From NCBI GenBank assembly GCA_022606135.1, contig JABYQN010000003.1, forward strand, positions 992,001 to 1,056,000: 64,000 bases of DNA, in the 5' to 3' direction. The notes under the pieces are model-generated. The model did no database searches, was not told the origin of the DNA, and worked only from the letters and a program-made list of their open reading frames with translations. Both the position numbers and the translations under genes were made by a program. The DNA is from Fomes fomentarius. Lineage: Eukaryota; Basidiomycota; Agaricomycetes; Polyporales; Polyporaceae. This document shows, in pieces, positions 50,420-61,143 of this stretch (the first letter of the stretch is position 1; each line of letters begins with the position of its first letter).

Positions 50420-51078
50420 CTATACCTCCTGAGAGGCACCCTCCTTCTTGCCCTTGTTCGATTTTGAGGGGAGAAGCTCGGGGTTGATGAAAGGCACGAC
50501 ACCACCCTGAGAAATGACGACGTCGCCGAGGAGCTTGTTCAACCTGCATCGAATAGGCCGTCAATCCGAAAGCATTAGTTTGATGCGAGACGACTTCACG
50601 CACTCCTCATCGTTACGAATGGCCAACTGGAGATGGCGAGGAACGATACGCTGCTTCTTGTTGTCACGGGCCGCGTTACCTGCAAGCTCGAGAATCTCGG
50701 CAGCAAGGTATTCGAGGACGGCGGCAAGGTAGACTGAAGATATGTGCAAAACGTATGAGACACGCTGTACGTGGTTCAAGAAGGATAACTAGACGCACCA
50801 GGAGCACCAGCACCAACACGTTGGGCGTAGTTGCCCTTCTTCAAGAGACGGTGGACACGACCGACGGGGAACTGAAGACCCGCCTTGGCCGAACGCGATT
50901 GGGACTTGCCAGGTTCACCACCAGCCTTGCCAGAGGAGGACTTGCCACTGCAGAGTGCTGGATAAGTAAATGACGCGCAAAGTTCACAAATCGAAGTGCG
51001 TACGCCTTTCCCTTGCCGGACTGTGGAGTTTGGTCAATATACGTCGACTGGGTGCAGCAGACCATGTATGCGTACCAT
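50420..51078 (-). CDS. HTA1: Histone H2A (SQE-type C-terminus); ATG-only first exon
   Basis: Core histone. Exons 51078-51076, 51020-51004, 50947-50799, 50733-50604 and 50543-50420 sum to 423 nt (140 residues). Sequence: [17 protein letters not shown] start, [80 protein letters not shown], and KKEGASQEV at the end. The SQE motif is the damage-responsive phosphorylation site shared by fungal H2A and H2A.X. The first exon is the bare ATG before GTACGC; exon 2 is 17 nt (Ser-Gly-Lys-Gly-Lys plus two bases). No H2B gene is adjacent. Confidence 0.96.
51004..51020 (-). other. HTA1: 17-nt microexon of H2A
   Basis: Minus-strand TCCGGCAAGGGAAAGGC between CCACAG and GTACGC. It supplies the invariant SGKGK start of H2A. 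Confidence 0.85.
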
Positions 51079-51419
51079 TTTTATTGTAAGAGCTGAGTAG
51101 GAGGTGGGATAGTGGTGGAGAGGAAGATGGACTCGTGGATGGCGAAGGCAAAGGCGAGTATGGCTTATATAGCGCGCCTGGGAATTGAACTCCGACGAGG
51201 AGTAAACAAAGGTCGCGTGGCCACGTGACGGACGCGTCTGGGATATGGGCGCCTCGGGGCTGTTCGGTGCTGCGGTCCGGACGAGGAAGGTGCTTGAGTG
51301 GCACCTGGGCTGAGCGGGGCAGGCTCCTTAAAGTTTGCCTTCTCTTTGTCGCCGTCGTCTCGCATGGTTTCCGGCAGAGAGTAGCCTGGTATTAATACTG
51401 TGCCCGCTCGTCTCCAACC
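51079..51419. promoter_or_regulatory. Divergent promoter of H2A and the M50B-like gene
   Basis: 341 bp between opposed ATGs. A TATA box for H2A (minus-strand TATATAA, plus coordinates 51165-51171) lies about 90 bp upstream of the H2A ATG. On the other side TATTAATA near 51390 is close to the M50B-like ATG. Confidence 0.6.
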
Positions 51420-52688
51420 ATGTCTCTTCCTCCCTACGTCCCCCGTCCCCCCGTCGCTCCCCCCGTCCACTTAGCACACATGAGTCCCATCACTCCAACT
51501 CACGACCAGGCGAGTCCGATGCGCTCTACTGCCTCGTGTACCCACTTGCTGACATCTGCCTATCAATTCTCAGGTCCCGGTTCTCTATGTTGTGCGTCCA
51601 GTTCTTTTTACGCCAAGTCTACTTTCTCATTTGAACCCTCAGATTGTGGTGTACGCGGTCGTCATCTTCGCCTTCTGGGTCATTCCTGGCTTTAGAGTTA
51701 TCCTCAATCCTCTAAAGTTGCTTACGATCGGGTGGCATGAGCTATGTCACATATGCATGGTGCGTTTTGTCTTTTTCCTATTGTTCTTGCCCTTTCCCAG
51801 ACTTCTTATTCTCCCTAGGCCATCCTCACAGGAGGCACTGTCGTGAAAGTTTGCATAGATCCCGACATGGGTGGGGCCACCATCGTCTCCGGAGGTCACC
51901 CGCCATCAATACTAGCAGCAGGCTACATCGGCTCGACTATCTTTGGCGGACTTTTCATCATGGCGGGCTTCGACACACTCGTGTCGAAAATCATGAGCTT
52001 CGTGATTGGCATTGGACTGGTAGCACCCTTAGCTGTTGTCCGCAACAAGCTGTAAGTACTTTTCCATCCTGCTTGTGCGCTGATCATTCATACGTCCGCC
52101 ATCCAACTATCCGTGCGCTTCTCAACATGTGCTTGTCCTTAACGTTGCATACCCCTCGTGCCTCGATCCTTCGTGCAAAAGAACTATACTGCTTGTTGCA
52201 TTGTACGAAGGCCTTTTGATAGGGTTCTGGTTCATTGACCATGCGTGCGTACCGTACCGAACTCCGTCTGTGAATTTTGCTCACACCTGCGCAGACAAGC
52301 TTTACGGTGGTACTGCTTATTTATTGGAGTCATGAAGTACGTATACTGCTTTCTTATGCATGAGATACGGGGCTGTGCTGACCTAGCATGGGGATTGCAG
52401 CGCGTTATACGTGGTCTGTGAGTACTAGCCCAGTCAAATTGCGCCAATGTTTTCTAATGCAGTAACGCAGGGGACATTGCAGACGACAAGTACTTCCACA
52501 AGGCAAACGATTCAGACGCGTCCCAGTGGGCAATAATGTTCAACGGGATCCAAGCACACGTCTGGGCGACCTTGTGGATCATCTTCGAAATCGCCGTCCT
52601 CACCGGGTTCATCATCCTTGGCATTGTCGCGTTCAAACGCACGAAGGAAGAGATGTACGCAGAGGCCGCACAGTTCCTCCCTACATAA
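51420..52688 (+). CDS. Membrane M50B-like metallopeptidase homologue; two microexons
   Basis: Polytopic membrane protein of the fungal Peptidase M50B-like family. The zinc-site motif appears as WHELCH (HExxH) after KLLTIG, followed by ILTGGTVVKVCIDPDMGGAT, ILAAGYIGSTIFGGLFIMAG, IGIGLVAPLAVVRNKL, EGLLIGFWFIDHAQALRWYC, VVWDIADDKYFHKANDSDAS and a last membrane segment, ending EAAQFLPT. Exons 51420-51509, 51574-51588, 51643-51759, 51819-52051, 52182-52244, 52295-52336, 52401-52417 and 52471-52688 sum to 795 nt (264 residues). Exons 2 and 7 are 15 and 17 nt. Intron 1 uses a GC donor (CAG/GCGAGT). Whether it is an active protease is unknown. Confidence 0.85.
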
Positions 52689-53812
52689 CTTGACCGAGCC
52701 TTAAATATCGCGTCCTTCACGCGCTTCATTCCCTCTCACTTCCTCCGGACATCTCCCATCGCATCTACGCATTGTATCGCTGCTCTGTTTTTCTTGGTCT
52801 ACTGCTTTCTCTCGTATCTGTAGGTTATTGGCCTGCACGCCAGTGCAGGTCTTGCTTCCCCCCACTGTATCATCCACCGCGCCGGACGTGATGAGAACCC
52901 AAAACTCAGCATCCTCATCCCTGCCTCGTCCTCCCCCACATTCCCGTCCACCATCACGTCCATCCTGGCCTCACTCCCCCAAACTTCACATTGCCTCCGA
53001 CCCTCACGCCCCACAAATTAACCTGCCCGCACACAACCGCGTCATCTCTCCTCTCCCATCTATCACCGCGACAATCTCCACCCCATCCTCACGCCAAGAA
53101 CACGATCCGTTTTCTTCATTGGGTTCCGCCTGGGTATCTCGTCCTTCTATGGATGGGTCGTATTCTCGGCCACACACACTACATATTTACATACTATTCC
53201 CGAGGTCCCTGTCATGCTCATTCATGGATGGAACAGGTGGCGGTTCGCTCGATCACTTATTTTGTATTCACTCACTCGCACTACTCTGTTGTACCAGGTA
53301 TCGTCATCTGTCAAAAATCCAAAGTGTACTGTTTGCTCTATTGCCCTGAACCTCGACCCTATTCGAGAGAGATCGTGCGCGGTTATGTGTAGCGAAGAAT
53401 TGTACGTGTTCGTGCGCTGCGAACGGTGTGACATGGACGCATTCGTGCGACGGTGGGACATGGAGCTGGGATTGCAACGTCGGGGAACAAACATGGTCGG
53501 GGGGAGGGTGGTAGAGGTCACTGTGGTCCGTGCCTATTCCGACAGTGATGCAAAAGCAGACAGGCGATCAGTCCAATCGACAATAGAGTCGGTGTCCGTA
53601 CCCGAAACATCGGTTCATATCATGAGGCCGGGCGGGATGCCGAATAACACGATTATTGGATAATGGTAGCAGCAGCAAAGTGCGACAGCGGAGTTTGCAC
53701 AGGTAGCGACGGGATGGACATGAAGTTCGTTATTCACACGTTGGCATGAGCGGTGGGGGCGAGACAGAGAGAGAGAAGACAGCGTGGTTAGACGAGAGCC
53801 GGCGGACACTCA
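52689..53812. other. 1.1-kb intergenic region between convergent genes
   Basis: Between the M50B-like stop and the FIS1 stop. Mostly C/T-rich up to 53100. An ATG frame at 53214-53663 (149 codons) contains CxxC pairs (CTVC, CERC) and a Val/Ser-rich end; it is the only candidate and I cannot assign it. Confidence 0.4.
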
Positions 53813-54631
53813 TTATTTGCGAGATGCTCGCCGTATGATGCTCGCGAGGACGAGCGTGCTGAGTGCTGCGACACCACCGACGATTGCCATTCCGACGTAT
53901 CCGTCTGTGGAAATTGTGTGATGAGAGGGCAATGTGGCATTGGATTGAGACACGGGCGTACCTCTCGTGACTCGCTTGTCGATGAGCGACGCGAGACTCT
54001 GTGCTTGGAGATTTGAGGGCTCCTTGTCTAGCAGGAGTGCTGCACACGAGATTACACGGGCGGTCGGGCGGGAGAGAAGTGAGGTTAGGCACAGAACGCC
54101 GGGTTAGAAGAGCTGTGGTGCGCACCGTTGAATCGCCTAGCCTCCTCATAGTTGCCCATCTTGTAGTGTCCAAGTGCGAGATAATATAGGCATTCTCGCC
54201 GTCTTCCAGGTTCGGCACGGTACAGCTCTGTGTGTACGCACCAGCGGAGCAAACAACGTTTGCTGATCAGGCGTTGCGTCCTGAACTAACACAACAACAC
54301 GGGCGCAAGGACCCACCCTGCAACAGCCTGACTCCTTCGACCTGGTGCTCCCTCAGCGGGCTCTTCACGAGGCCCCAGGCATAGTTGAACTTTGTCTGCA
54401 CCGTAACGTGCGACTGCGAGAGCTCCTTCTGATACTGAAGCCGAAGCACCTGCAGATAGTACGCCGCACGAGACACAGCAGGTTCAAGTGTCAGCATTAT
54501 CTACCCATCCCCCTGGCCCGGCAGGCCGCGTGGTTCCCGCACGAAAGAACCGTGAATAGTTTCCGTACCTCAAGCTCGTCGTAATTCAGCGCCTCCTCGG
54601 CATCCGCGGCGTATGGCAGTTCCGTCGGCAT
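53813..54631 (-). CDS. FIS1: Mitochondrial fission protein Fis1
   Basis: Tail-anchored outer-membrane TPR protein that recruits the fission machinery. Five exons from ATG 54631. Sequence: [100 protein letters not shown], then [20 protein letters not shown] and the basic tail RRASRK. The two TPR-like repeats and the C-terminal anchor are complete. The [11 protein letters not shown] anchor start is a family hallmark. The stop TAA is at 53815-53813. Confidence 0.94.
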
Positions 54632-54882
54632 GTGTTGGAGCTTGTTCGTTGGTAGAGTGGGCAGGTGCTGGTAGTGGGAGCGGAAGGTCAAAGAGCAGAG
54701 AGCGCAAGGCGAGGACGAAGAGAGATGGCAGGATCGGGACAAGACGCGCCGCTTGTGCCTGCAGACGCCCATAACTGACGTCGCTGCGGGAGAAGCGCCG
54801 AGTGTTAGTTTCCGTACTTGGGCGTCCGAGTTCCCGACTCTGTCCTCGCTCTCTCAACACTGCTGGGCGGACGCTGCTGGCC
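54632..54882. promoter_or_regulatory. Shared promoter region of FIS1 and COX23
   Basis: 251 bp between opposed ATGs of two mitochondrial-protein genes. No clear element recognised. Confidence 0.5.
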
Positions 54883-55393
54883 ATGGTTTCGCGGACAACG
54901 GACGCATGCATCGACAAGGAGTCTCTCCCTCCTCTGCCAGATCCTAAAGATCACGTAAAGCCCGAGCCGTACCTCAAGCACTTCAAAGTACGTCCGTCTC
55001 CTAGTGCTCCTTGACATGGCATGCCGCGTCGGGGCGCGTGCACTGAAGTGTCGTGTGCGGACAGAACAAGCCGGTGTCCAAGTTTGTGGAGTACGTGACC
55101 AATGAGATGCTCAACCAAGAACGTTCCTCATGCCCTCACTCTGCCCCGCGTACTTGATTTGTGATGCCGCTAGTCCTTGTGGGGAAGCATCCAAGGCGTC
55201 ATTGGACTGTATGAACCTCAATGACTATGATCGAGACAAGTGTCTCGACTACTTCCAGGCGTATAGGGACTGCAAGAAAGCATGGGTACGTGTTCGCATT
55301 CCCTGTCACACACGCAGCGTGCTGAAGTGGTGGTATGTTGGTCAGATGGAACAGCGGAAAGCAGACCGTCGAGCGGGCAAGGCTGTCGACTGA
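54883..55393 (+). CDS. COX23: Cytochrome oxidase assembly factor Cox23 (twin CX9C)
   Basis: Small CHCH protein of the intermembrane space, needed for cytochrome oxidase assembly and copper delivery. Exon 1 from ATG 54883 encodes [20 protein letters not shown]; the next gives NKPVSKFVD. The CHCH core is [11 protein letters not shown] (CX9C) and [11 protein letters not shown] (CX9C) with [11 protein letters not shown] between; both disulfide pairs are intact. The end is [15 protein letters not shown] with TGA 55391-55393. Introns of about 60 nt separate the core from its flanks. Confidence 0.92.
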
Positions 55394-55477
55394 CAGCCCG
55401 TTCGGCATCGAGTTGATACCCTATTCCATAGGCATCTCCTCCCCTTAACGTCTCACTCCCCTCACCACTCCGCGCAT

Positions 55478-55954
55478 CTAGTACTTACTACGCATCGCAT
55501 CGGGGACGTAAACAGGTCTCGTGCGGTCCGGGCCTGTCTGGACACACTCCTCGTCCGGTTTGTTCCATGTTGTCACCAATACGGCCTCGTCGTATTTTGA
55601 GCCACTTCGCGTGCTTTGCATGGTCGTGCTGCAGGCTGAGTCTTCGACCCCAAGTTTCAATGTGCTGAAGCGCAGTGCATTGTCCAACCCCGGTGGGTGG
55701 CCGACCTCTACTCCTCTCCTCGCCTCTGGGTCACTGTCTACATAATGCATCTATATGTGGCATCTCTTGTCGCTCATTAGCGGCGGAATCTCCTCTCTCG
55801 GTATGGATCCTTGATGTACATGTCCACACATGGTACTATACGAGTAGCCTTCATCACTCTTAAGCCCGTAAAGATCTACAGCCTCAGATGATGAGCTCTC
55901 CACGGTTTTAGATACATCTTCTACTCCCTCCGGTTGCGCATCGATATTCACCAT
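55478..55954 (-). CDS. Small hypothetical protein, two exons
   Basis: I do not recognise this. Two frames on the minus strand, 55954-55820 and 55750-55478, are in phase and are separated by one in-frame TAG. Removing a 69-nt GTACAT...TATAG intron (55819-55751, with a CTAAT branch-like site) deletes that TAG and gives 135 residues. Composition is acidic and natural-looking (SSSSEAVDLYGLKSDEGYS, then HYVDSDPEARRGVEVGHPPG, LVTTWNKPDEECVQTG). It lies between COX23 (convergent) and the first amidase. The start could lie further 5'. Confidence 0.42.
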
Positions 55955-56142
55955 TGTCGACTGATCAAGATCTGACTTAACCACCGGTACCGTGATGGCA
56001 AGCGTAATCTACATGTACAACCCAAAACGCCTCCGCCCAGTCCAACTGTTCAGGCACCTACAACATGGCTCGTGCATTAATACGACAGCTCTACGATAGC
56101 GGGCAAGCATCTGTCCATCACGCGTGTGTAACAACGGTTCTA

Positions 56143-59100
56143 CTAGTCCTTCTGCTCTTGCCAGCAGAACGGTCCGAAATCTCTGGGGCCCAACGCATGG
56201 TCGACGACCTTCATCATCTCTACGACTTTTTCCTCCTCCCAGTTCCGCCCCACGACCTGCACGCCGACCGGGACGCCCGCCATCTTCTCGGGGTTGTAGT
56301 ATCCAAACCGGCCGTGCCCAGAGCGGTCCGGCCATCCGTAGAGCAGACGCTCGAGGATGGGGGAGCCGTGCCCGCTCCCGACCCGTGCGTGCGTCCACTC
56401 TACCGTCGCGACGTCGGACGGGCGGACGTGTGTGACGGGCAGGACGCCGACGGGAAGATTGAGGAGGTTGTAGAGTGCGGAACTGCCGGCCAGGGTGATG
56501 AGGTACCTGCATGAACTGAAGGATACAGAGACCATGTGAACAAATTGGTGAGGACATGCTGAAGACAAGCTTGTGCTAGTCCTTACTTGTGTGTCACGGC
56601 GGGCGTGCTGAACACGGGTGTGATCAGGCCGTCGAAACTGTGCCTATCCCAGACCTGAGAACCAGCATGAGCACTGTGCGGTGCCACGGTCAACCTCAGC
56701 TGGGTGTGTGTTTTCACCTCTTCGTGGAACGTACGGCGGCAAGCATCGCGCGTTATGACCCATTCGGTGTACTCTTGCACCGAACGGCACGGTCGGCATG
56801 CGGAGATCACCCTTGACAGTATACTGTCGCCAAAAATCTTGCGCGTGGTCCACGCCAGGATGCTGCGCAGCCACGCTGGATGGTAGTTCCGACGACATGA
56901 CACGTGGACGTTTTAACCTCCGTGCCTCGAACAAACGAGACAGATACGTACCTGGGAGAGACGGGCCCAGAAGGATGGTGGACAATCCTGGCTCCTACCG
57001 GCTCGCACGATCGTTCAGCGAATGGCATAAGCTCTGTCGTAGCCCCACCCGACAAATGTCGGACCACTCACCACCGGGTCGGCGCCAAGATCCTGGGTCA
57101 GTGTCTTGAAGCCGTCGGACGCTGTCAGGGCCATGTAGCACTCGATCGCATCCATGACTGGTATGGTGTATGCGGAAGGTCGTATCCAGTACTGTGGTGA
57201 ATACACGGCCATGGACGAAAAAGAGCCGCAGTACTCGCACCTCGTGGGACCTCAAATGGGATACATTGGTGCCCGGCTTGTCGGAGAGCGTGCACGGTTT
57301 CGAGCACTGCCCGTTGATTCGCGGGAGAGGCCTTGACAAAACCATCTGGTATGATGGGAAGGTTGTCAAGATGATAAATTGAACCTCATGGCGGGGTGGA
57401 TTTCAGGTGGCACCACCACCCGCGCGATTACTATGTCACTCCAAGCGCGCGCGGGGACCAAAGAAGGACGGCGGCAGTAGAAGACAGACGTCAGGGATGC
57501 TTATGCTCATGCTTACACATCACGATGCTGCAAGTGCCCGATGGTGACGGCTGCGCTCGGTCGTATGAAGCCTGAAGGTTCGAGGGATGGACGGACAACA
57601 TAGAACAGCAAAATAGGAAGGGAAGGTGAACGCACCCGAGACGTAGTATCCAAAGCGGAGCCTTTCCGGCAGGACGACATCCCGGTATGGGAGAGGAGGG
57701 GAGGCCCGGTCGGCACCCTGCTTGCCGAAGCCGACGCGGGCGGCGAGCTCGAGGTCCTCGACGGATCTGTGTACATGCGACAGGCGGGATTGTTGTCAGT
57801 ATGATCGCTCGCGCATGATAGACACGGACGGGAAGACACAACACGCGAGCAGGCCATGGAGAATACGTCTGCGGGTGGCCATGCAGCTGCTGTGCGTTCT
57901 GTGCCTGCCTTGTCTGACTGGCTTCTGCCAACAACGAGAGCGGAAGCACGGAGAAGACACACGGGCGCTCCGCGAGCACTCACCGTCCCATTGGACCCGC
58001 GACGGATCGGACGCCCTCCAAGCCCCGAAAGGTATCTGCGCAAGTCAGCCGGTGGGACGTCAGCGGCGCTCTGTCCGGCGCGAGAGAAGAGCTTCAATTG
58101 GTTGGCACAGAAACTCAATCTGTTCCCAAAAGGGTCACCTCTATTTGAAGCACACGCACCTCGCACGCCGCTCATACTGATACGACCTGTGCCGGGCTTC
58201 AGGCTGTAGATCCCACACGACGCCGCCGGTATCCTAAATGCAATGGACAGAGGGAAGCTCAGCTCAACGTGAGGAATGACGGCCGCCAGACAAGTGCGCC
58301 AGGAAAGGAAGGGGTCGACGTCACCCACCTCAGCGAGCCTCCGATGTCGGAGCCCCAGCCGAGGGCTGCACCGTCCATTGCGAGCAGCGCTCCTTCTCCG
58401 CCACTCGAGCCGCCACAGGAGTATGACCTGTTGTACGGGTTGAGCGTGCGACCCCAGATCGGGTTCGAGCACTCCAAGAAGAACATCGTCTGCGCCAGGT
58501 TGCTCTTCGCAATCGGTATCCCGCCCGCTGCGCGCACAAGCGCAACCACCTAGAGCCAGCGAGACGTCAGTCCATGCTCGCACGAGAGTAGTGGCCCTTA
58601 GTTGCGCAGTTTAAGGGGTGTGTGGCACTCACAAGCGAATTAGTCGACGAAGGCTTGTCTGCCCAAGCAGAGAAACCCACGGTCGAATCGATGCCCTTGA
58701 TGTCATCTTGCGGAGCATGGTAAGTCTCCTTCCAAGCCATAACGACGACGACGGCCAGGCTCAAGGCGTACATTGGTCCTTGAAACTCACGGGCACGCCG
58801 TGCAGGGGGCCGCGGATCTTTCCTGTCGTCGCATATTCTTCGTCCAATGCACGCGCCTCCTCGCGGGCTTCGTCGAACAAGACTGTGGTCGCAATGATAA
58901 TGCACCATCAATGGGTGACGTTATGCAAGAGGAGCACGACAGAGGGACTAGGACCGACCTTCCGTCAAGCAGTTCGTCGAGTCCTGCGCCAGCACAGCAC
59001 GGCCGATGTATGCCTCGAGGACGTTGGAGGCAGTCCACTCTCCTTCAGAGATGTGCCGCACAATCTCTGGTGCTGCAGGTAGCCACACCGAACATGCCAT

Positions 59101-59319
59101 CAGCGGTCAGTAAGCGAGGGGTCGAGGAAGACACAGGGACGGGCCCGCACATGTCGCGCGCAGATAGGCTTCTACTTCTGCACCGTCCGCCGGTAGTATG
59201 TCTGAGCCGCCGCGACCGCGCCGAAGAGCGTCCTCTCGCGCAGCCCGCTTTCGCCGGGCGACATCGCGATAGCCAGCCGTCGGGGTGGTCAAGGGCGCGA
59301 GTGTCCGAGCAGTGAACAT
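56143..59319 (-). CDS. Amidase-signature hydrolase (acetamidase-like), copy 1
   Basis: Ser-Ser-Lys amidase of the AmdS/fatty-acid-amide-hydrolase type. Start MFTARTLAPLTTPTAGYRDV at 59319. Blocks in order: HISEGEWTASNVLEAYIGRA, RGPLHGVPVSFKD with the catalytic Lys, GIPIAKSNLAQTMFFLECSN, YSCGGSSGGEGALLAMDGAA with the cis-Ser, GWGSDIGGSLR with the nucleophilic Ser, CGIYSLKPG, then VWDRHSFDGLITPVFSTPAV and the C-terminal GVPVGVQVVGRNWEEEK ending in WQEQKD. About twelve short-intron exons; some middle junctions (56900-57700) were not fully resolved. Substrate unknown. Closely related to the next gene. Confidence 0.85.
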
Positions 59320-61143
59320 GGCTGTTACGCTATATAGACTGGCAGTTGTTCCTCCTTGTCGGCAAGCAGCAGCAGCTGGAGCCTGGGGTAGAGAAGAAGA
59401 AGAAGAAGTTCGCAGACGAAGGATCGACAGTCCACCTCGAAACCTGCAGAGAGGGTTCGGGAAAGCTTGATAAACGGGGTCCGTCATCGTCTCCACATTC
59501 ATAACTACCCGTGGTTTAGCCTCAGAGAGGAGAGCAGCGAGCAGCTGCGCCGCTGACAATTGCATTTGCATGAGTTGCCGGGCCCTTTCGCGACGCGGGG
59601 TGGGACACACGCGCTGCCCCGGGTCGATCGCGACGAGCACAAGCCAGCATGATATCCGCGAAAGAGGCTGTCCGCGTTACCCGGGGCTGGAAGGCACAGG
59701 GAATGAAAAAAAGCGACGGGCACGGGCACATGAAACGGGAGTGGCTGGCAGACGACGACCATGTGCAGGTGGCAAGGCAGCTGGCGTGGCCCCAGCGTGA
59801 GGTTCGGAGAAGTAGAGGACATAGAGGGCGGGAACGCGGACACCGTGGGACGCTGGGACGCGGAGCAGGGAGGGAGGACGTCATCGGAGCACGGGCGCGG
59901 GCGACGGAGCACACGCAGCCCTCGGAGTCGGAGATGGAGAAGGCCCTGGTTGGCCCGCAGTTAGAACGCAGAAGCGAGAGGGACCACTCACGCAGCGACA
60001 CATCAGGTCGACGTCAGAGCTTCGCGAACGCAGGCTGTGTCCGCTGCTTCCTGCTCAACGACTCGTCCAGAGCGCACACACGGCTCGGACTCGGAGATGG
60101 GTTCGGAGACCCTCGTTCTGGTTCGTCTAAAGTTGAGAGGACGCGCTGCAGCCGCATGGTCACCCCCGGACCTCAAGTGGCAGTAGTTGGACCCCGGCAG
60201 CCTCCGCGCTGCTCAGGCCACAGAGCCTACTATTAGAGTTCGCACTGGGCGTTTTAGGGCCTTCATTCGAGTCGTTGAGCAGAGAGTCGTCGGAGGCGTG
60301 CATTGAGCTCGAGGAGAGCGGAGGAACTTGGTGGGAACCGCAGCACCGATCTGGAGATCGCAAACTTACTCAACGCCGCCACAAAGGGGCAACTCGGCCC
60401 GATGGTCCGTGTCCCTCCGCCAGCATCGAGCTCGGGCATGACTGAGGCAGCTTTCCCTTCACATTTCTCTTCACCACCGCAAAGCTGTGATCAGTTGCCA
60501 GGTTCCAGACGGCGTAGAAGAGCAGCCTTTAATGTCCTCATAAGCTTGACCCACTAGAAGCGTAGGCGTGCATCGCCTCCAGCGCAGCGGTAGGTTAACG
60601 CAGGCGTAAGCTCCCAAACGTGCTCGCTGAAGATCGATCGTGCAGTGTCCTGGGAACTGGCCGGGAACGTAGATACACAGGCACCCACATCATTTAAGGA
60701 TGCTGTTGATGAATAATAACAGAGATTGAATTCCGTCCAAATGTAAGTAGGTAGCATAGTAAATCCTAGCAAAAAGCCTAGGGGACAGAGTCCACATCAA
60801 GGCAGTATAGTGGTACGCGATGGCCATTGAATCATGTTAGCGAGTGATAGAGTTAGTCGTTCGTTCTTTAGGCAACCGAAACGGTAGTTAGCAGTCCGCT
60901 CGAATTATACGTGCTCTAAGGTACGCTTCCGCCACTGAATGCGATCGAAGGCGTAGTCGGTAGTCGGTGTGGAAAATACGGGTACTATAAGGTCTGGGTG
61001 AAAGAAGTGACGTCAATACTTCGAGAAGACAACACCTCGATGAAGAACGAAAAGAGCACTTACCCGACAATGTAGTACAATATAAGCTTACAGCGAGTTA
61101 CACAGAACAGAAACGGGAGGACGAAATGTGGTACACCCAGCGC
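59320..61143. other. 1.8-kb spacer between tandem amidases
   Basis: No supported gene. 59500-60240 is open on both strands (up to 195 codons on +, 159 on -), which I read as composition; no domain is visible. A + frame at 60303-60557 (ending NVLISLTH) is a weak candidate exon. From about 60600 to 61080 the sequence is AT-richer with no long frame. The first amidase promoter should lie next to 59320. Confidence 0.4.

Noticed and set aside
52828..53349. 173-codon plus-strand frame
   Set aside because: It starts at a TTG rather than ATG and is a Pro/Ser/His-rich product of a C/T-rich tract, not a recognisable protein.
57513..58583. 356-codon minus-strand frame over the first amidase
   Set aside because: It is another frame of the spliced amidase gene; the amidase motifs lie in other frames and this one has no family features.
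59649..60236. 195-codon plus-strand frame in the amidase spacer, and its antisense partner
   Set aside because: Both strands are open at once in GC-rich sequence; residues are mostly Arg/Gly/Ser with no domain or splice support.
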